DNA of 64,000 bases from Luteococcus sp038433155. GTDB taxonomy: Bacteria; Actinomycetota; Actinomycetes; Propionibacteriales; Propionibacteriaceae. How positions within the stretch are numbered: position 1 is the stretch's first letter; each line of letters starts with the position of its first letter. Positions 51,990 to 60,259 of the stretch are shown one piece after another. The position numbers were made by a program, and so were the translations under genes. The stretch covers positions 31,444-95,443 of the forward strand of contig NZ_JBCDMW010000034.1 in the NCBI RefSeq assembly GCF_038433155.1, written 5' to 3'. The notes beneath the pieces are model-generated. The model had not been told where the DNA came from. It searched no databases and worked only from the letters and a program-made list of their open reading frames with translations.

Positions 51990-52018
51990 TGTTTACTATC
52001 GTAAACACTCGGGGGTCA
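51990..52018 (-). promoter_or_regulatory. VWA gene promoter overlapped by a perfect operator
   Basis: TGTTTAC-TATC-GTAAACA (51990-52007) is a perfect 7-4-7 palindrome. On the minus strand it covers the -10 region (TACGAT or GATAGT) downstream of TTGACC (near 52021), a good repressor arrangement. A second palindrome TTCACC-G-GGTGAA (51965-51977) lies in the leader. Confidence 0.6.
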
Positions 52019-52102
52019 GGTCAAGGGTTCCGGACAGAAGATCTGAAAAGCTCCGCCGCGGGGGCGGCTGCCGCGGCAGCCGGGTTCGGGTCCCGGCCGG
52101 GG

Positions 52103-52570
52103 TCAGGTCAGCGCGGGAAAGGGCTCGGCCAGCAGGTCCTTGGTGACCTCGGCGTGGCCCAGGTGCTGGCAGATCTCCTCGAAGACGTGCAGTAGCACGC
52201 CGTGGCAGCTGACCAGCCAGTCGTCGTCCTTGTCCGCGGGGCGATTGGCCGGCTTGGAGTGCCCGTTCACGGCCAGCACGTCGGTCTCGAAGAGCTGGCG
52301 CACCATCGCGGCCTGCGCCAGCAGTTCGGCAATCGAGCCGGTGGCCGCAAACTCGGCCTCCCGGTCCCGGTCCACCTCCACCCCGCGGTTCACGGTGCAG
52401 CTCCAGTAGCGCATCATCCCGAGCACATGGGTGCCGATCGCGAACAGGGAATTGGCGCCCTCGACGTCGGGCTTGCGGTTCACCAGCGCGTCGTCGCTCT
52501 GGCCAATCAGGTCGAAGAGCTGGTCGAACTTGCTGAGCGTGAACTCCAGCAGAAGCCGGTCGGTGCTCAT
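52103..52570 (-). CDS. DinB-family protein
   Basis: 155 residues of a four-helix DinB/YfiT-like fold. Conserved His positions are visible at GTHVLGMMRYW and HGVLLHVFEEICQHLGHAEV, the usual metal site. Members act as thiol transferases or have unknown function. ATG 52570 with AGGAG upstream. Stand-alone. Confidence 0.85.
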   Translation of the reverse strand: MSTDRLLLEFTLSKFDQLFDLIGQSDDALVNRKPDVEGANSLFAIGTHVLGMMRYWSCTVNRGVEVDRDREAEFAATGSIAELLAQAAMVRQLFETDVLAVNGHSKPANRPADKDDDWLVSCHGVLLHVFEEICQHLGHAEVTKDLLAEPFPALT

Positions 52571-52778
52571 GGGATCACTCCTGGGGCATCGGAAAGGGGC
52601 GGGCAGAACGTTTCGAGGGCAGCGTATGCGCTGGGAGTGCCAGGACGACAGCCGGCCCGCCAGCCAGTGGACACCGGCCCCGGGGATCCACGGCCACATC
52701 ACCCAGAGGTCAGACCTGTCGAATTGCTGGTGGCGACGCCGTCATGGTATGGGGCCGGGAGGCCGTCGCCCCTCGGGC

Positions 52779-53588
52779 TCAGCCGCGACGGGCGGCCCGT
52801 AGCCGCAGGGTGTAGGCCTTGGAGGCCTCGCCGCAGACCTGGCGCAGCACGGGAGCCTGGGTCCGCGGGTTGAACCGGTTTACGGGCCCGGAGACGCACA
52901 GGGCCGCCACCGCGGCGCCCGACGGCGAGGTCACCGCGCAGCCGACGCTGTCCAGGCCAACCATGAGCTCCTCCCGGCTGTAGGCGATGCCCTCCATCCG
53001 GATCCGTTCCAGCTCCGCGCGCAGCCGCACCGGGCTGGTCACGGTGTGCGGGGTGAGGGCCGTCAGCTCCCCGGCCAGCACCTGGTTGGCCAGCAGCGGG
53101 TCGTGCGCCAACATCACCTTTCCGGCGGCGGAGCAGTAGGCAGGCAGCCGGGCGCCGATCCGGGTGGGCATCGCGACGTACTGCAGCCCGTGCAGCTTGT
53201 TCAGGAAGACCACATTCGGCCCGTCCAGCACGGCCAGGTGCACCGTCTGACGGGTCCGCTCGTACAGGTGGGCCAGGAAGGGCGTCAGGCTGTCCCGGAC
53301 CAGGTCCACCTCGGGCATCGGCATCGGACTGGCCAGGTCCTGCAGGGCCGGACCCAGGCGGTAGTTGCTGGCATCGCGCTCCACGGCGCCATTGCGTTCC
53401 AGCATGCCCAGCAGGCGGAAGGCGGTGGACTTGCTGAGCCTGGCGCGGCGGGCCAGCTCGCTCACGCCGACGCCAACCGTGGGGTCGCCATCGAAGGCGG
53501 CGAGCAGGGCAAATGCCTTGTCCACCGCGGTTCGCGAGTCGCGCGACTTGTTGGCGTCGCCGGAAGTGCTCCCAAGGCCCGTGGGCAT
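52779..53588 (-). CDS. IclR-family transcriptional regulator
   Basis: 269 residues. Winged HTH (about 20-80: VDKAFALLAAFDGD, VSELARRARLSKSTAFRLLG) and an IclR effector domain (about 95-260: RLPAYCSAAGKVMLA, GIAYSREELMVGLDSVGCAV). Target genes are not obvious, since neighbours are cysE upstream and DinB downstream. ATG 53588 has GGAAAGG upstream. A spaced palindrome at 53652-53676 suggests autoregulation. Confidence 0.92.
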   Translation of the reverse strand: MPTGLGSTSGDANKSRDSRTAVDKAFALLAAFDGDPTVGVGVSELARRARLSKSTAFRLLGMLERNGAVERDASNYRLGPALQDLASPMPMPEVDLVRDSLTPFLAHLYERTRQTVHLAVLDGPNVVFLNKLHGLQYVAMPTRIGARLPAYCSAAGKVMLAHDPLLANQVLAGELTALTPHTVTSPVRLRAELERIRMEGIAYSREELMVGLDSVGCAVTSPSGAAVAALCVSGPVNRFNPRTQAPVLRQVCGEASKAYTLRLRAARRG

Positions 53589-53651
53589 CGTTTCCTTTCC
53601 TTGCCAAGCATCAGTGCTCGCAGCGAGCAAGACTACCCGCTACGGACCTGA

Positions 53652-53676
53652 TTCTTGAATCCCTGAGTCTCAAGAA
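53652..53676 (-). promoter_or_regulatory. candidate IclR operator
   Basis: TTCTTGA, 11 nt, TCAAGAA, a perfect palindrome about 65 bp upstream of the IclR start and near a possible -10 box (TAGTCT). Confidence 0.5.
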
Positions 53677-53708
53677 CACCGGGACCCACCCTCGGGCGCG
53701 CCCCCCCC

Positions 53709-54566
53709 CTACTCGCCCGACGGCTGCTCCTCGTCGTCCAGCGACTGGTCCATGTCCAGTGCCGGAAGGGCGGTGCGCGGGTAGGCCACGGCCTTGGCCG
53801 GCACGCCCGCAACCGTGGTGTGCGGCGGGACGTCGTGCAGCACGACGGAGCCGGAGCCGATCTTGGCCCCCTCGCCCACCCGGATGTTGCCCAGCACCTT
53901 GGCGCCGGCGCCGATCATCACGCCGCGCCCGATCTTGGGATGCCGATCGCCACCCACCTTGCCGGTGCCGCCCAGGGTCACCTCGTGCAGCATCGAGAAG
54001 TCGTCCTCGACGACGGCCGTCTCACCGATCACGACGCTGGTGGCGTGGTCGAACATCAGGCCCTTGCCCAGCCGGGCGCCGGGGTGGATGTCCACGGCGA
54101 AGGCCTCGGAGATCCGGCTCTGCATGAACAGGGCCAGCGCCTTGCGGTCCTGCTCCCAGTAGTGGTGGGAGACCCGGTGGGCCTGGATGGCGTGGAAGCC
54201 CTTGAAGTAGAGCAGCGGCTGGGAGTAGCCGCGGCAGGCCGGGTCCCGGGTGACGATGGCCTGCAGGTCCGCCAGAACCGCCTGCTGGATCTCCTCACTG
54301 CCGGCGAAAACGGGCTGCAGCAGGTCCCGCAGGGTCAGGGCGGTCACGGTCTGGCTGGCCAGCTTGGCGGCCAGCAGGTAGCTGAGGGAGTCGGCCAAGG
54401 TCTCGTGGCCCAGGATCACCGTGTTCAGGAAACCGGCCAGGGCGGGCTCGGCCACGGCATCCGATTCGGCCTCCTCCCGGATCCGGTCCCAGACCTGGGG
54501 GTCGTCCACCGGGGTGCAGTAGTGGGGAGTCGTGCCCTCGGGCGCCGGGTTGGGCCTGCGAATCAT
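53709..54566 (-). CDS. cysE: serine O-acetyltransferase
   Basis: A 285-residue CysE-type enzyme making O-acetylserine for cysteine synthesis. N-terminal helical domain, then left-handed beta-helix hexapeptide repeats with the active-site signature (DIHPGARLGKGLMFDHATSV, ETAVVEDDFSMLHEVTLGG). The C-terminal tail is acidic (SLDDEEQPSGE) instead of the short hydrophobic end used for binding CysK. Start at ATG 54566. The stop is followed by an unusual G9 run on this strand. No cysK is adjacent. Confidence 0.93.
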   Translation of the reverse strand: MIRRPNPAPEGTTPHYCTPVDDPQVWDRIREEAESDAVAEPALAGFLNTVILGHETLADSLSYLLAAKLASQTVTALTLRDLLQPVFAGSEEIQQAVLADLQAIVTRDPACRGYSQPLLYFKGFHAIQAHRVSHHYWEQDRKALALFMQSRISEAFAVDIHPGARLGKGLMFDHATSVVIGETAVVEDDFSMLHEVTLGGTGKVGGDRHPKIGRGVMIGAGAKVLGNIRVGEGAKIGSGSVVLHDVPPHTTVAGVPAKAVAYPRTALPALDMDQSLDDEEQPSGE

Positions 54567-54696
54567 TTCCTCATCCTTCGTCGGGGACAGCTCGTGGCTC
54601 GGACGCTCCTCGGAGGAGACGGCCTTCACGCTACGTCGGGTGCAACGCCGCTGCCCCAATGGGCATTCCCATGAGACGGGTGGAATGCTGGAGGGC

Positions 54697-55197
54697 ATGG
54701 CCGAGGAGATGGTGACCCTCTACGACGACCAGGCGCGCCCGGTGGGGCAGGCGCCGCGCTCCGTGATGCGACGGGAGAACCTGCGCCACGGGGGTACCGG
54801 GATCCTGGTCACCAATTCCGCGGGGCAGGTCTACGTTCACCGTCGGACCGCGCTGAAGGACGTCTACCCCGGCTACTACGACTTTGCGGCCGGAGGCGTG
54901 ATTGCGGCCGGTGAGGAGCCCGACGACTGCGCCCGACGGGAGCTGGCCGAGGAGTTGGGGGTCGCCGGCGTCGAGCTGGAATCCCTTGGTGAGTACGACT
55001 TTGTCGACGAGCGGCTGAACCTGCACGCCTGGCTCTACCGGGTGCGCTGGGATGGACCGATCACCCATCAGGCCAGCGAGGTGGCCTGGGGCGGCTGGCT
55101 GGACGTGGAGCGGCTGGAGGAGATGATTGCCGACCCGGACATCGACGTGATGCCCGACGCGGTGGCCCTGTGGCGCCAGGTGGGGATCCTCGGCTGA
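54697..55197 (+). CDS. Nudix hydrolase, IDI/YfcD-like
   Basis: A 166-residue Nudix protein with box GGVIAAGEEPDDCARRELAE then ELG. The N-terminus (VTLYDDQARPVGQAPRSVMRR) and HRRTALKDVYPGYYD are like the YfcD and IDI-type subgroup. Substrate unknown. Divergent from cysE by 130 bp. Confidence 0.87.
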   Translation: MAEEMVTLYDDQARPVGQAPRSVMRRENLRHGGTGILVTNSAGQVYVHRRTALKDVYPGYYDFAAGGVIAAGEEPDDCARRELAEELGVAGVELESLGEYDFVDERLNLHAWLYRVRWDGPITHQASEVAWGGWLDVERLEEMIADPDIDVMPDAVALWRQVGILG

Positions 55198-55358
55198 GTT
55201 GGTGGCCACGGTGGCCGAGCGTGCTGAAGGTTGTGGTGGGCACCGGGGATGGTGTATCCGGTGATGACCACGCTGGCGGAGTGTGGCGAGGGTGGTGGGT
55301 GCCGGGTGGCCAGGTGGCCGAGCCGGTTGAGGCCCGTGTCTGCCGGCTCCGTGTCACC

Positions 55359-55364
55359 TACCAT
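55359..55364 (+). promoter_or_regulatory. -10 box of the Pro/Gln-rich membrane protein gene
   Basis: TACCAT with 7 nt to ATG 55372, leaderless type. Confidence 0.45.
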
Positions 55365-55371
55365 GGCGGCC

Positions 55372-55926
55372 ATGAGCCAGGACCCACATCAGCCCCAGGA
55401 TCCGAACCGGCCCCAGGCCCCGCATCAGGTGAACAATCCCTACCCGGCGCAGCAGGCACCGGATCCCCATGGAACCCGGCAGCAGTGGGGGCAGCCCAAC
55501 CAGCCCTACCCGTCGGGGACCCAGCAGCAGTGGGCCGAGCCGCAGACCCAGGCCTGGGGGCAGATGCCGCCGCAGGGCCCGGGCCAGAACCTGCCCGTCG
55601 GCTACGGCCAGCCCGGTGGTCTGGTGCCCACCACCCCGCCGCCGGTGAAGAGCAAGACCAAGGTGGTCTTCGGTTGGATCCTGCTGGTCTGGACCATCCT
55701 CGGGGTGCTCAGCCTGATGAGCCGGATGGGTCAGGGAACGGTCACGCTGATCCATCCCAATGATGTGGCGCGTTCCGTTGGCTCGCTGCTGGGCCTGATC
55801 CTGTTCAACGTGCTCCCCGGCTGGGGAGCCTGGGCGCTGCTCACCTCGCACCGTCGGAAGATGGAGAAGTGGCAGCGTGCCCAGGGGATCGGCCCCGGGA
55901 TGGGCTGGCGGCAGCCGGGTCAGTGA
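55372..55926 (+). CDS. Pro/Gln-rich small membrane protein
   Basis: 184 residues: a cytoplasmic, disordered N-terminal half rich in Pro, Gln and Gly (1-92), then two hydrophobic helices (about 98-118 and 138-160) and a basic C-terminus with SHRRKMEKWQRAQG. Such architectures are common in actinobacteria and have no known function. The upstream gap holds a dispersed repeat copy near 55316. Confidence 0.75.
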   Translation: MSQDPHQPQDPNRPQAPHQVNNPYPAQQAPDPHGTRQQWGQPNQPYPSGTQQQWAEPQTQAWGQMPPQGPGQNLPVGYGQPGGLVPTTPPPVKSKTKVVFGWILLVWTILGVLSLMSRMGQGTVTLIHPNDVARSVGSLLGLILFNVLPGWGAWALLTSHRRKMEKWQRAQGIGPGMGWRQPGQ

Positions 55927-55939
55927 GCGGCCCCGCCAC

Positions 55940-56305
55940 TCAGGCCAGCACGCCCAGGTAGCGCTCGTCGCGCACCCCGGTTTCCGGGCTTGCCAGCGCC
56001 AGGGCCAGCCGCATCATCGCCTGGGAGAGCAGGGCCTCCGGGTCCTCGTCGGAGCCGACGGGCAGCAGCAGCCGGACGGTGATCTCGGTGTCCAGGGCGC
56101 TGGAGCCGTGCCGCGCCATTGAGCGCTGCCCGGCCAGTAGCCAGCTGCTCCCGGCCGGCAGTTCGCTCGCGTCGGTGGGGAAGGCCAGCAGCTCGTCGAC
56201 GGTGAAGTCCGCGCTCGCCAAGCGCGGATCGGCGGTGACCGGGAGCGGGCCGGCCAGGGCGATCCGCTCGGCGGGCAGGGTACGGGCGGTGAAGACCAGG
56301 CTCAT
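55940..56305 (-). CDS. hypothetical protein
   Basis: 121 residues starting MSLVFTARTLPAERIALAG. Good codon usage and a compact alpha/beta pattern, but no recognisable motif. Converges with the membrane protein gene 14 bp away. CACAAT, 6 nt before the ATG, may be a -10 box. Confidence 0.65.
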   Translation of the reverse strand: MSLVFTARTLPAERIALAGPLPVTADPRLASADFTVDELLAFPTDASELPAGSSWLLAGQRSMARHGSSALDTEITVRLLLPVGSDEDPEALLSQAMMRLALALASPETGVRDERYLGVLA

Positions 56306-56400
56306 GGCCCCATTGTGGCAAGCCTGCGCTCACGTGACCTTGCGGTGAGGCTCCGAGCCAAGGGATTGCGGAATCAACCGGTCCACCCTGGCGGCCCGAA

Positions 56401-56474
56401 GAGCTGGACAGGCGTCCTGTGGAACTTTGTGTGGTGACTGCACGACCCAAAGTTCCTCAGGACATGCGTCCAAT
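56401..56474 (+). repeat. 74-bp palindromic repeat, copy 1
   Basis: Contains GTCCTGTGGAACTTT and AAAGTTCCTCAGGAC as near-complementary arms. Matches copy 2 at 60 of 74 positions, same orientation. Confidence 0.85.
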
Positions 56475-56481
56475 GCGCCGC

Positions 56482-56628
56482 TCAGGCCTGCGGGTCCAGC
56501 TCCGACCCGATCAGGTCCGCCCGCTGCCCATCCACCCCGGGCGCATTGAGCGCCGCCAACCCCGCCTGGGAGAAGCTCAAGAAGTAGGTGGCCGCCCGGC
56601 CTGCCAGACAGCCGACCAGCCGAGTCAT
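56482..56628 (-). CDS. small hypothetical reading frame between repeats
   Basis: 48 codons opening MTRLVGCLAGRAATYFLSFS and ending DLIGSELDPQA, with codon usage like true genes. It starts and ends between the two 74-bp repeats. It could be a tiny gene, a gene fragment or a repeat-borne sequence. No family recognised. Confidence 0.3.
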   Translation of the reverse strand: MTRLVGCLAGRAATYFLSFSQAGLAALNAPGVDGQRADLIGSELDPQA

Positions 56629-56668
56629 GGCATTCCGGGGAATCTGCGGGCCCGCTGGGCGGCGGAAA

Positions 56669-56742
56669 GACCTGGACGGGCGTCCCGTGGAACTTCTGGT
56701 GTTGACTTCGCGACCCAAAGTTCCACAGGACACGTGCCCAAC
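56669..56742 (+). repeat. 74-bp palindromic repeat, copy 2
   Basis: Second copy, with arms GTCCCGTGGAACTT and AAGTTCCACAGGAC. Compensatory-looking changes relative to copy 1 keep the hairpin. A separate perfect hairpin CTGAACA-ATGC-TGTTCAG lies at 56772-56789. Confidence 0.85.
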
Positions 56743-56901
56743 AAGTCCGGCGGGCCAGCACTCGGGGGTTGCTGAACAATGCTGTTCAGAGCGAGCCCGT
56801 GTTGAATCGCCGCACCCGGGACATGGTGGTTCAGCAGTCTCCCAGGGGCCGGCGAGGATCCGGTGCCCGAGGCGCCGGCGATGGCGCGGTTGAATGGGGG
56901 C

Positions 56902-57780
56902 ATGACCGCACAGTTGGTGGCCGTGCTGGGGCGCGGCGTTCTTTCCCCGGACGAACCCGCCGTCTTTGCCGATGATCTGGGGTTCACAAGGGGCGACGGG
57001 TGCTTCGACTCCGCCCGCGTGGTCTGCGATGCCGACGGGGCCCGGGTGGTGAACCTGGCCGAGCACCTGGACCGGCTGGGGCACTCGGCCGCGGCGCTGG
57101 ACCTGGCCTGCCCGTCCCGATCCGAATGGGAGGCGTTGGTGGCCCAGGCGCTGGCGGCCTGGTGGGAGCCGGGGGAGGCCACCCTCAAGCTGGTGCTGAC
57201 CCGGGGCCGGGAATGGGCGCCGGAGCAGGCTGGTGCGGCCCTGCTGACCATCCGCGCGCGGCCGGCCGCGACGGTGCGACAGTCTGCCTCCGGGGAGGAG
57301 ATCACGCGGGGGCTGCGGGCCGTGATCCTGACCAGCGGCCGCCCGTCGGATGCCTTCCGCGACGCCCCGTGGCTGCTCGGCGGCGTGAAGACCCTCAGCT
57401 ATGTGGTGAACGCGGCGGCGGCTCGGGAGGCTCGGCGGCGGGGCGCCGATGACGCCATCTTCGTCAGCACCGACGGCTATGCCCTGGACGGGCCGACGTC
57501 GGGCCTGGTGGTGGCCTCCGGTGGGGTGCTGCGCACGGCGCCCACCGGCGACACCGGGATCCTGGCGTCGGTGACGGTGCAGCAGATCCTGGCCTCGGCG
57601 CGGGCCGACGGAATGGTGGCGCGGGAGGAACTGGTGCCGGTGCCGGATCTGTTCACCGCCGACGGGGTCTGGCTGGTCAGTTCCAGCCGCGGGCCGTCCC
57701 CTGTGGTGGAGCTCGACGGCCGGCCGCTGGCGGTGGACCCGGAACTGGTGGCCCGGGTGACCCGGTACGCGGGCTTCTGA
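56902..57780 (+). CDS. class IV aminotransferase / aminodeoxychorismate lyase-like
   Basis: A 292-residue PLP enzyme of fold type IV. The N-terminal DDLGFTRGDGCFDSARV is typical, the Schiff-base Lys is in LLGGVKTLSYVVN (about 163), and the phosphate-binding end is GDTGILASVTVQQIL. Best guess is PabC, forming 4-aminobenzoate for folate, but branched-chain or D-amino-acid aminotransferases share these motifs. Start ATG 56902 follows GGGGG. No pabAB nearby. Confidence 0.8.
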   Translation: MTAQLVAVLGRGVLSPDEPAVFADDLGFTRGDGCFDSARVVCDADGARVVNLAEHLDRLGHSAAALDLACPSRSEWEALVAQALAAWWEPGEATLKLVLTRGREWAPEQAGAALLTIRARPAATVRQSASGEEITRGLRAVILTSGRPSDAFRDAPWLLGGVKTLSYVVNAAAAREARRRGADDAIFVSTDGYALDGPTSGLVVASGGVLRTAPTGDTGILASVTVQQILASARADGMVAREELVPVPDLFTADGVWLVSSSRGPSPVVELDGRPLAVDPELVARVTRYAGF

Positions 57781-57841
57781 GCCGCCTGGGTGACCGTGAA
57801 GGGCCTCGACGGGCTGGTCCGCCGTGGCCCCCGCCCCTGGC

Positions 57842-58567
57842 TCAGCGGTAACCCGGCCAGGCGGCCCCGGCGTCGGGACGTAGCGGTTGCACGTCCACCA
57901 CCCGCACCGTCGGGCCGTCAAGCCGGAAACGCACATCCAAGCCGGCGAAGGGCAGCCCGAAGACCCGCCCCGGGTCATCCAGGAAGCGGGGCCGCGGGTC
58001 GTGCGCCAGCACACCCAGCAGGGCCTCCCGGCGGTCCGTGGGTACCCGCTGGAGCAGTTCCTCGGGGAAGTCGACGCTGAACCACGCCTCCGGATGGGTC
58101 TCGATGAAACCGCTGGTCGCGTCGGGGTGCATGTCGTAGGGGATGTAGGGCTTGACGTCCAGCACCGGCGTGCCGTCCACCAGGTCAGCGCCGCCCACCA
58201 CCAGCACCGGCGCGTCCTGTCCATCGGTCTCGACGGACAGCAGCCGCACCGAGCTGAGCCCGATCGGATTCGGGCGGAAGGGGGAGCGGGTGGCGAAGAC
58301 CCCCAGCCGGTCCTGTCCGCCGAGCCGCGGCGGGCGCACCGTCGGGGACCAGTCGCGTCCGGAGACCGATTTGTCGAACTCCCAGACCAGCCACAGATGG
58401 CTGAACCCGTCGATCCCGCGTACCGCATCAAGCGAACGGAACTCAGGCTCGAAGACCACCCGGGCCAGCAGGTCGGGCACCAGGCCGGACTGCCGCGGCA
58501 CCCCGAACTTCGACGGGAAGTCCGTGTGGACCCGGGCGATGGTGCGGTACGGCGGACGTTCGGTCAT
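57842..58567 (-). CDS. trmO: tRNA m6t6A37 methyltransferase, TrmO-like
   Basis: A 241-residue TsaA/TrmO (UPF0066) protein: IARVHTDFPSKFGVPRQSGL, WLVWEFD, FATRSPFRPNPIGLSSVRLL and the DVKPYIPYD motif. TrmO uses S-adenosylmethionine to N6-methylate t6A37 in threonine tRNA. Normal length with the C-terminal domain. Leaderless by promoter position. Its downstream gap contains a dispersed repeat near 57801. Confidence 0.9.
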   Translation of the reverse strand: MTERPPYRTIARVHTDFPSKFGVPRQSGLVPDLLARVVFEPEFRSLDAVRGIDGFSHLWLVWEFDKSVSGRDWSPTVRPPRLGGQDRLGVFATRSPFRPNPIGLSSVRLLSVETDGQDAPVLVVGGADLVDGTPVLDVKPYIPYDMHPDATSGFIETHPEAWFSVDFPEELLQRVPTDRREALLGVLAHDPRPRFLDDPGRVFGLPFAGLDVRFRLDGPTVRVVDVQPLRPDAGAAWPGYR

Positions 58568-58574
58568 GGAGCTC

Positions 58575-58580
58575 ACCGTA
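58575..58580 (-). promoter_or_regulatory. trmO -10 box (leaderless type)
   Basis: TACGGT with 7 nt to ATG 58567. Confidence 0.5.
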
Positions 58581-58731
58581 GGGCACGGGTCGTGGGCCGG
58601 CGGTGACAGGGCGGGCACGGGGTCTCGGTCATCCAGCCTTGTCCACGCCCCGGCCGCAGGGTGTATGCGGGGGCCTGTCCGCGCTGTCGGCGGAGTCGCC
58701 GACGGGTGTCGTGTGCCGCCAACCCGGACGG

Positions 58732-59718
58732 CTAGTTGTACTGACCGGGGACGTTGATCAATCGTGAGAAGGGCGGCTGGTTCCCGCATGCCGTGTGGGG
58801 ACGGTGCTGGTTGTAGTAGTGCAACCAACCATCCAGCTCGCCCCGGCGCTCCGTCTCGGAGGTGTAGCAGCGGGCGTAGGCGCAGCCATCGGCCAGCGTG
58901 CGGTGGAACCGTTCGATCTTCCCGTTGGTCTGCGGCCGGTACGGCCTCGTACGCTTGTGCTTGATGCCCAGCTCGGCGCAGGTGTCGCGCCACAGGTGTG
59001 AGCGGTAGGCGCCGCCGTTGTCGGACAGGACCCGCTCGACGGTGACACTGCGGGCCTTGAACCACTCGACGGCCCGGACCAGGACAGCGGTCGCGGTGAG
59101 GGCGGTTTCGTCGTCGTGGATCTCGGCGTAGGCGACGCGGGAGTGGTCGTCGATGACGGTGTGGACGTAGGCCTTGCCCATCAACGGGTCCCGGTACTTG
59201 TTCCGGGGCTTGTCGGGGGTGGCGGCTCGGTTCTTCTCGCCTTGTTGGCGTCCGACGTAGCGCCAGCCGCCGCCGTCGGGGATGTTGCCGAGCTTCTTCA
59301 CGTCGACGTGGAGCATCGCGCCGGGATGGTCGTGTTCGTAGCGGCGGACCGGTTCGCCGGTGGCACGGTCCACGTGGGTGAGTCGGTTGAGGCGAACGTC
59401 GGCCAGGATGCGGTGGACGGTCGACGGAGCGATGCCGAGCCGGCAGGCCAACTGCACCGGCCCTTCGCGCAGGCGAAGGCGAAGGCTCACACAGCGCTTG
59501 ACGATCTTGGCGCTGGTCTTGTTCGGCGAGGTCTTTGGTCGTGAGGACCGGTCTTCCATCGACTCGCCGGCGCGGTAGCGGTCAACCCACCGCTTCACGG
59601 TAGGCCAGGCCACCTGGAACCGGGCAGCGACCTCGCTGATGGGCCAGCCGTGGTCGACGACGAGCTGGGCGACTTTGAGTCGGTGGCGAGGGGTGAGGGC
59701 GGCGTTGGCGTGGGACAT
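58732..59718 (-). CDS. IS481-family transposase
   Basis: 328 residues, apparently intact. N-terminal HTH (LTPRHRLKVAQLVVDHGWPI, SEVAARFQVAWPTVKRW), a linker with RPKTSPNKTS, and the rve DDE core: Asp in MLHVDVKKLGN, Asp in LSDNGGAYRSH and Glu in NGKIERFHRTL. It likely remains able to mobilise the element. Confidence 0.93.
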   Translation of the reverse strand: MSHANAALTPRHRLKVAQLVVDHGWPISEVAARFQVAWPTVKRWVDRYRAGESMEDRSSRPKTSPNKTSAKIVKRCVSLRLRLREGPVQLACRLGIAPSTVHRILADVRLNRLTHVDRATGEPVRRYEHDHPGAMLHVDVKKLGNIPDGGGWRYVGRQQGEKNRAATPDKPRNKYRDPLMGKAYVHTVIDDHSRVAYAEIHDDETALTATAVLVRAVEWFKARSVTVERVLSDNGGAYRSHLWRDTCAELGIKHKRTRPYRPQTNGKIERFHRTLADGCAYARCYTSETERRGELDGWLHYYNQHRPHTACGNQPPFSRLINVPGQYN

Positions 59719-59723
59719 GAAGA

Positions 59724-59758
59724 GGCCTTCCTGGGGGCATGCGCCGCCCAGGAAGGCC
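59724..59758 (-). terminator. hairpin just upstream of the transposase start
   Basis: Perfect 12-bp arms (59724-59735 and 59747-59758) around GGCATGCGCCG, 6 bp before the transposase ATG. It may block read-in transcription or translation. Confidence 0.6.
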
Positions 59759-59862
59759 AGATGCCGCCGCGGGCGGCGGGATTGTGTGAGTCAGGGCTCA
59801 TCGAGATGTGCACGAACTCGTGAGCCGTGGCACATGACGGTGCCGAGGGGAGCTTCGCCGTT

Positions 59863-60249
59863 TCAGGCTCCCGGGTAGGAGTCGAGGTTCCAGCAGTGGC
59901 CATCGAAGTCCGCAACACATGCGTTGCGCCCTCCGTGGGGGGCGTCGTTGGGTTTGGTGACGGTGGTCGCGCCGTGTTCCAGGGCCGTGGCGAAGAGGCT
60001 GTCGACGTCCTCATCGGTGGCGACCACCAAGTTGCAGATCCCCGGTCCGTAATGCGGGTCATCGTCCCGAGCAGAGCCGAGCATGATGCCCCCGTTGTCG
60101 CGCCAGGCAAGTTGCGCATGGGCCACCAAGGTCGAATCATCAGGATCCCGCACGATCATGGCGGTGGTGAAGCCGATGGATTGGAGGAAGTCGATGCCTC
60201 GATCGGCATCGGTGTAGCGCAGGCAGTGGAAGAGCTGTGGTGTAGTCAT
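59863..60249 (-). CDS. VOC-family (glyoxalase-like) protein
   Basis: 128 residues with two beta-alpha-beta-beta-beta units: LFHCLRYTDADRGIDFLQSI at the N-terminus and VADFDGHCWNLDSYPG at the end. Related to glyoxalase/bleomycin resistance and PhnB-like proteins; activity unknown. Lies 10 bp downstream of the AraC regulator gene, likely one operon and its target. Confidence 0.85.
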   Translation of the reverse strand: MTTPQLFHCLRYTDADRGIDFLQSIGFTTAMIVRDPDDSTLVAHAQLAWRDNGGIMLGSARDDDPHYGPGICNLVVATDEDVDSLFATALEHGATTVTKPNDAPHGGRNACVADFDGHCWNLDSYPGA

Positions 60250-60259
60250 GGCTCCAGCC

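Larger units (their letters stand above)
58707..59839 (-). mobile_element. IS481-family insertion sequence
   Basis: About 1.13 kb. Candidate terminal inverted repeats TGTCGTGTGCCGCC (58707-58720) and CGTCATGTGCCACG (59826-59839, minus) match at 10 of 14. It contains one intact transposase gene. No certain target duplication was found, so the ends are approximate. It sits between trmO and the VOC/AraC pair and does not break a recognised gene. Confidence 0.65.
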
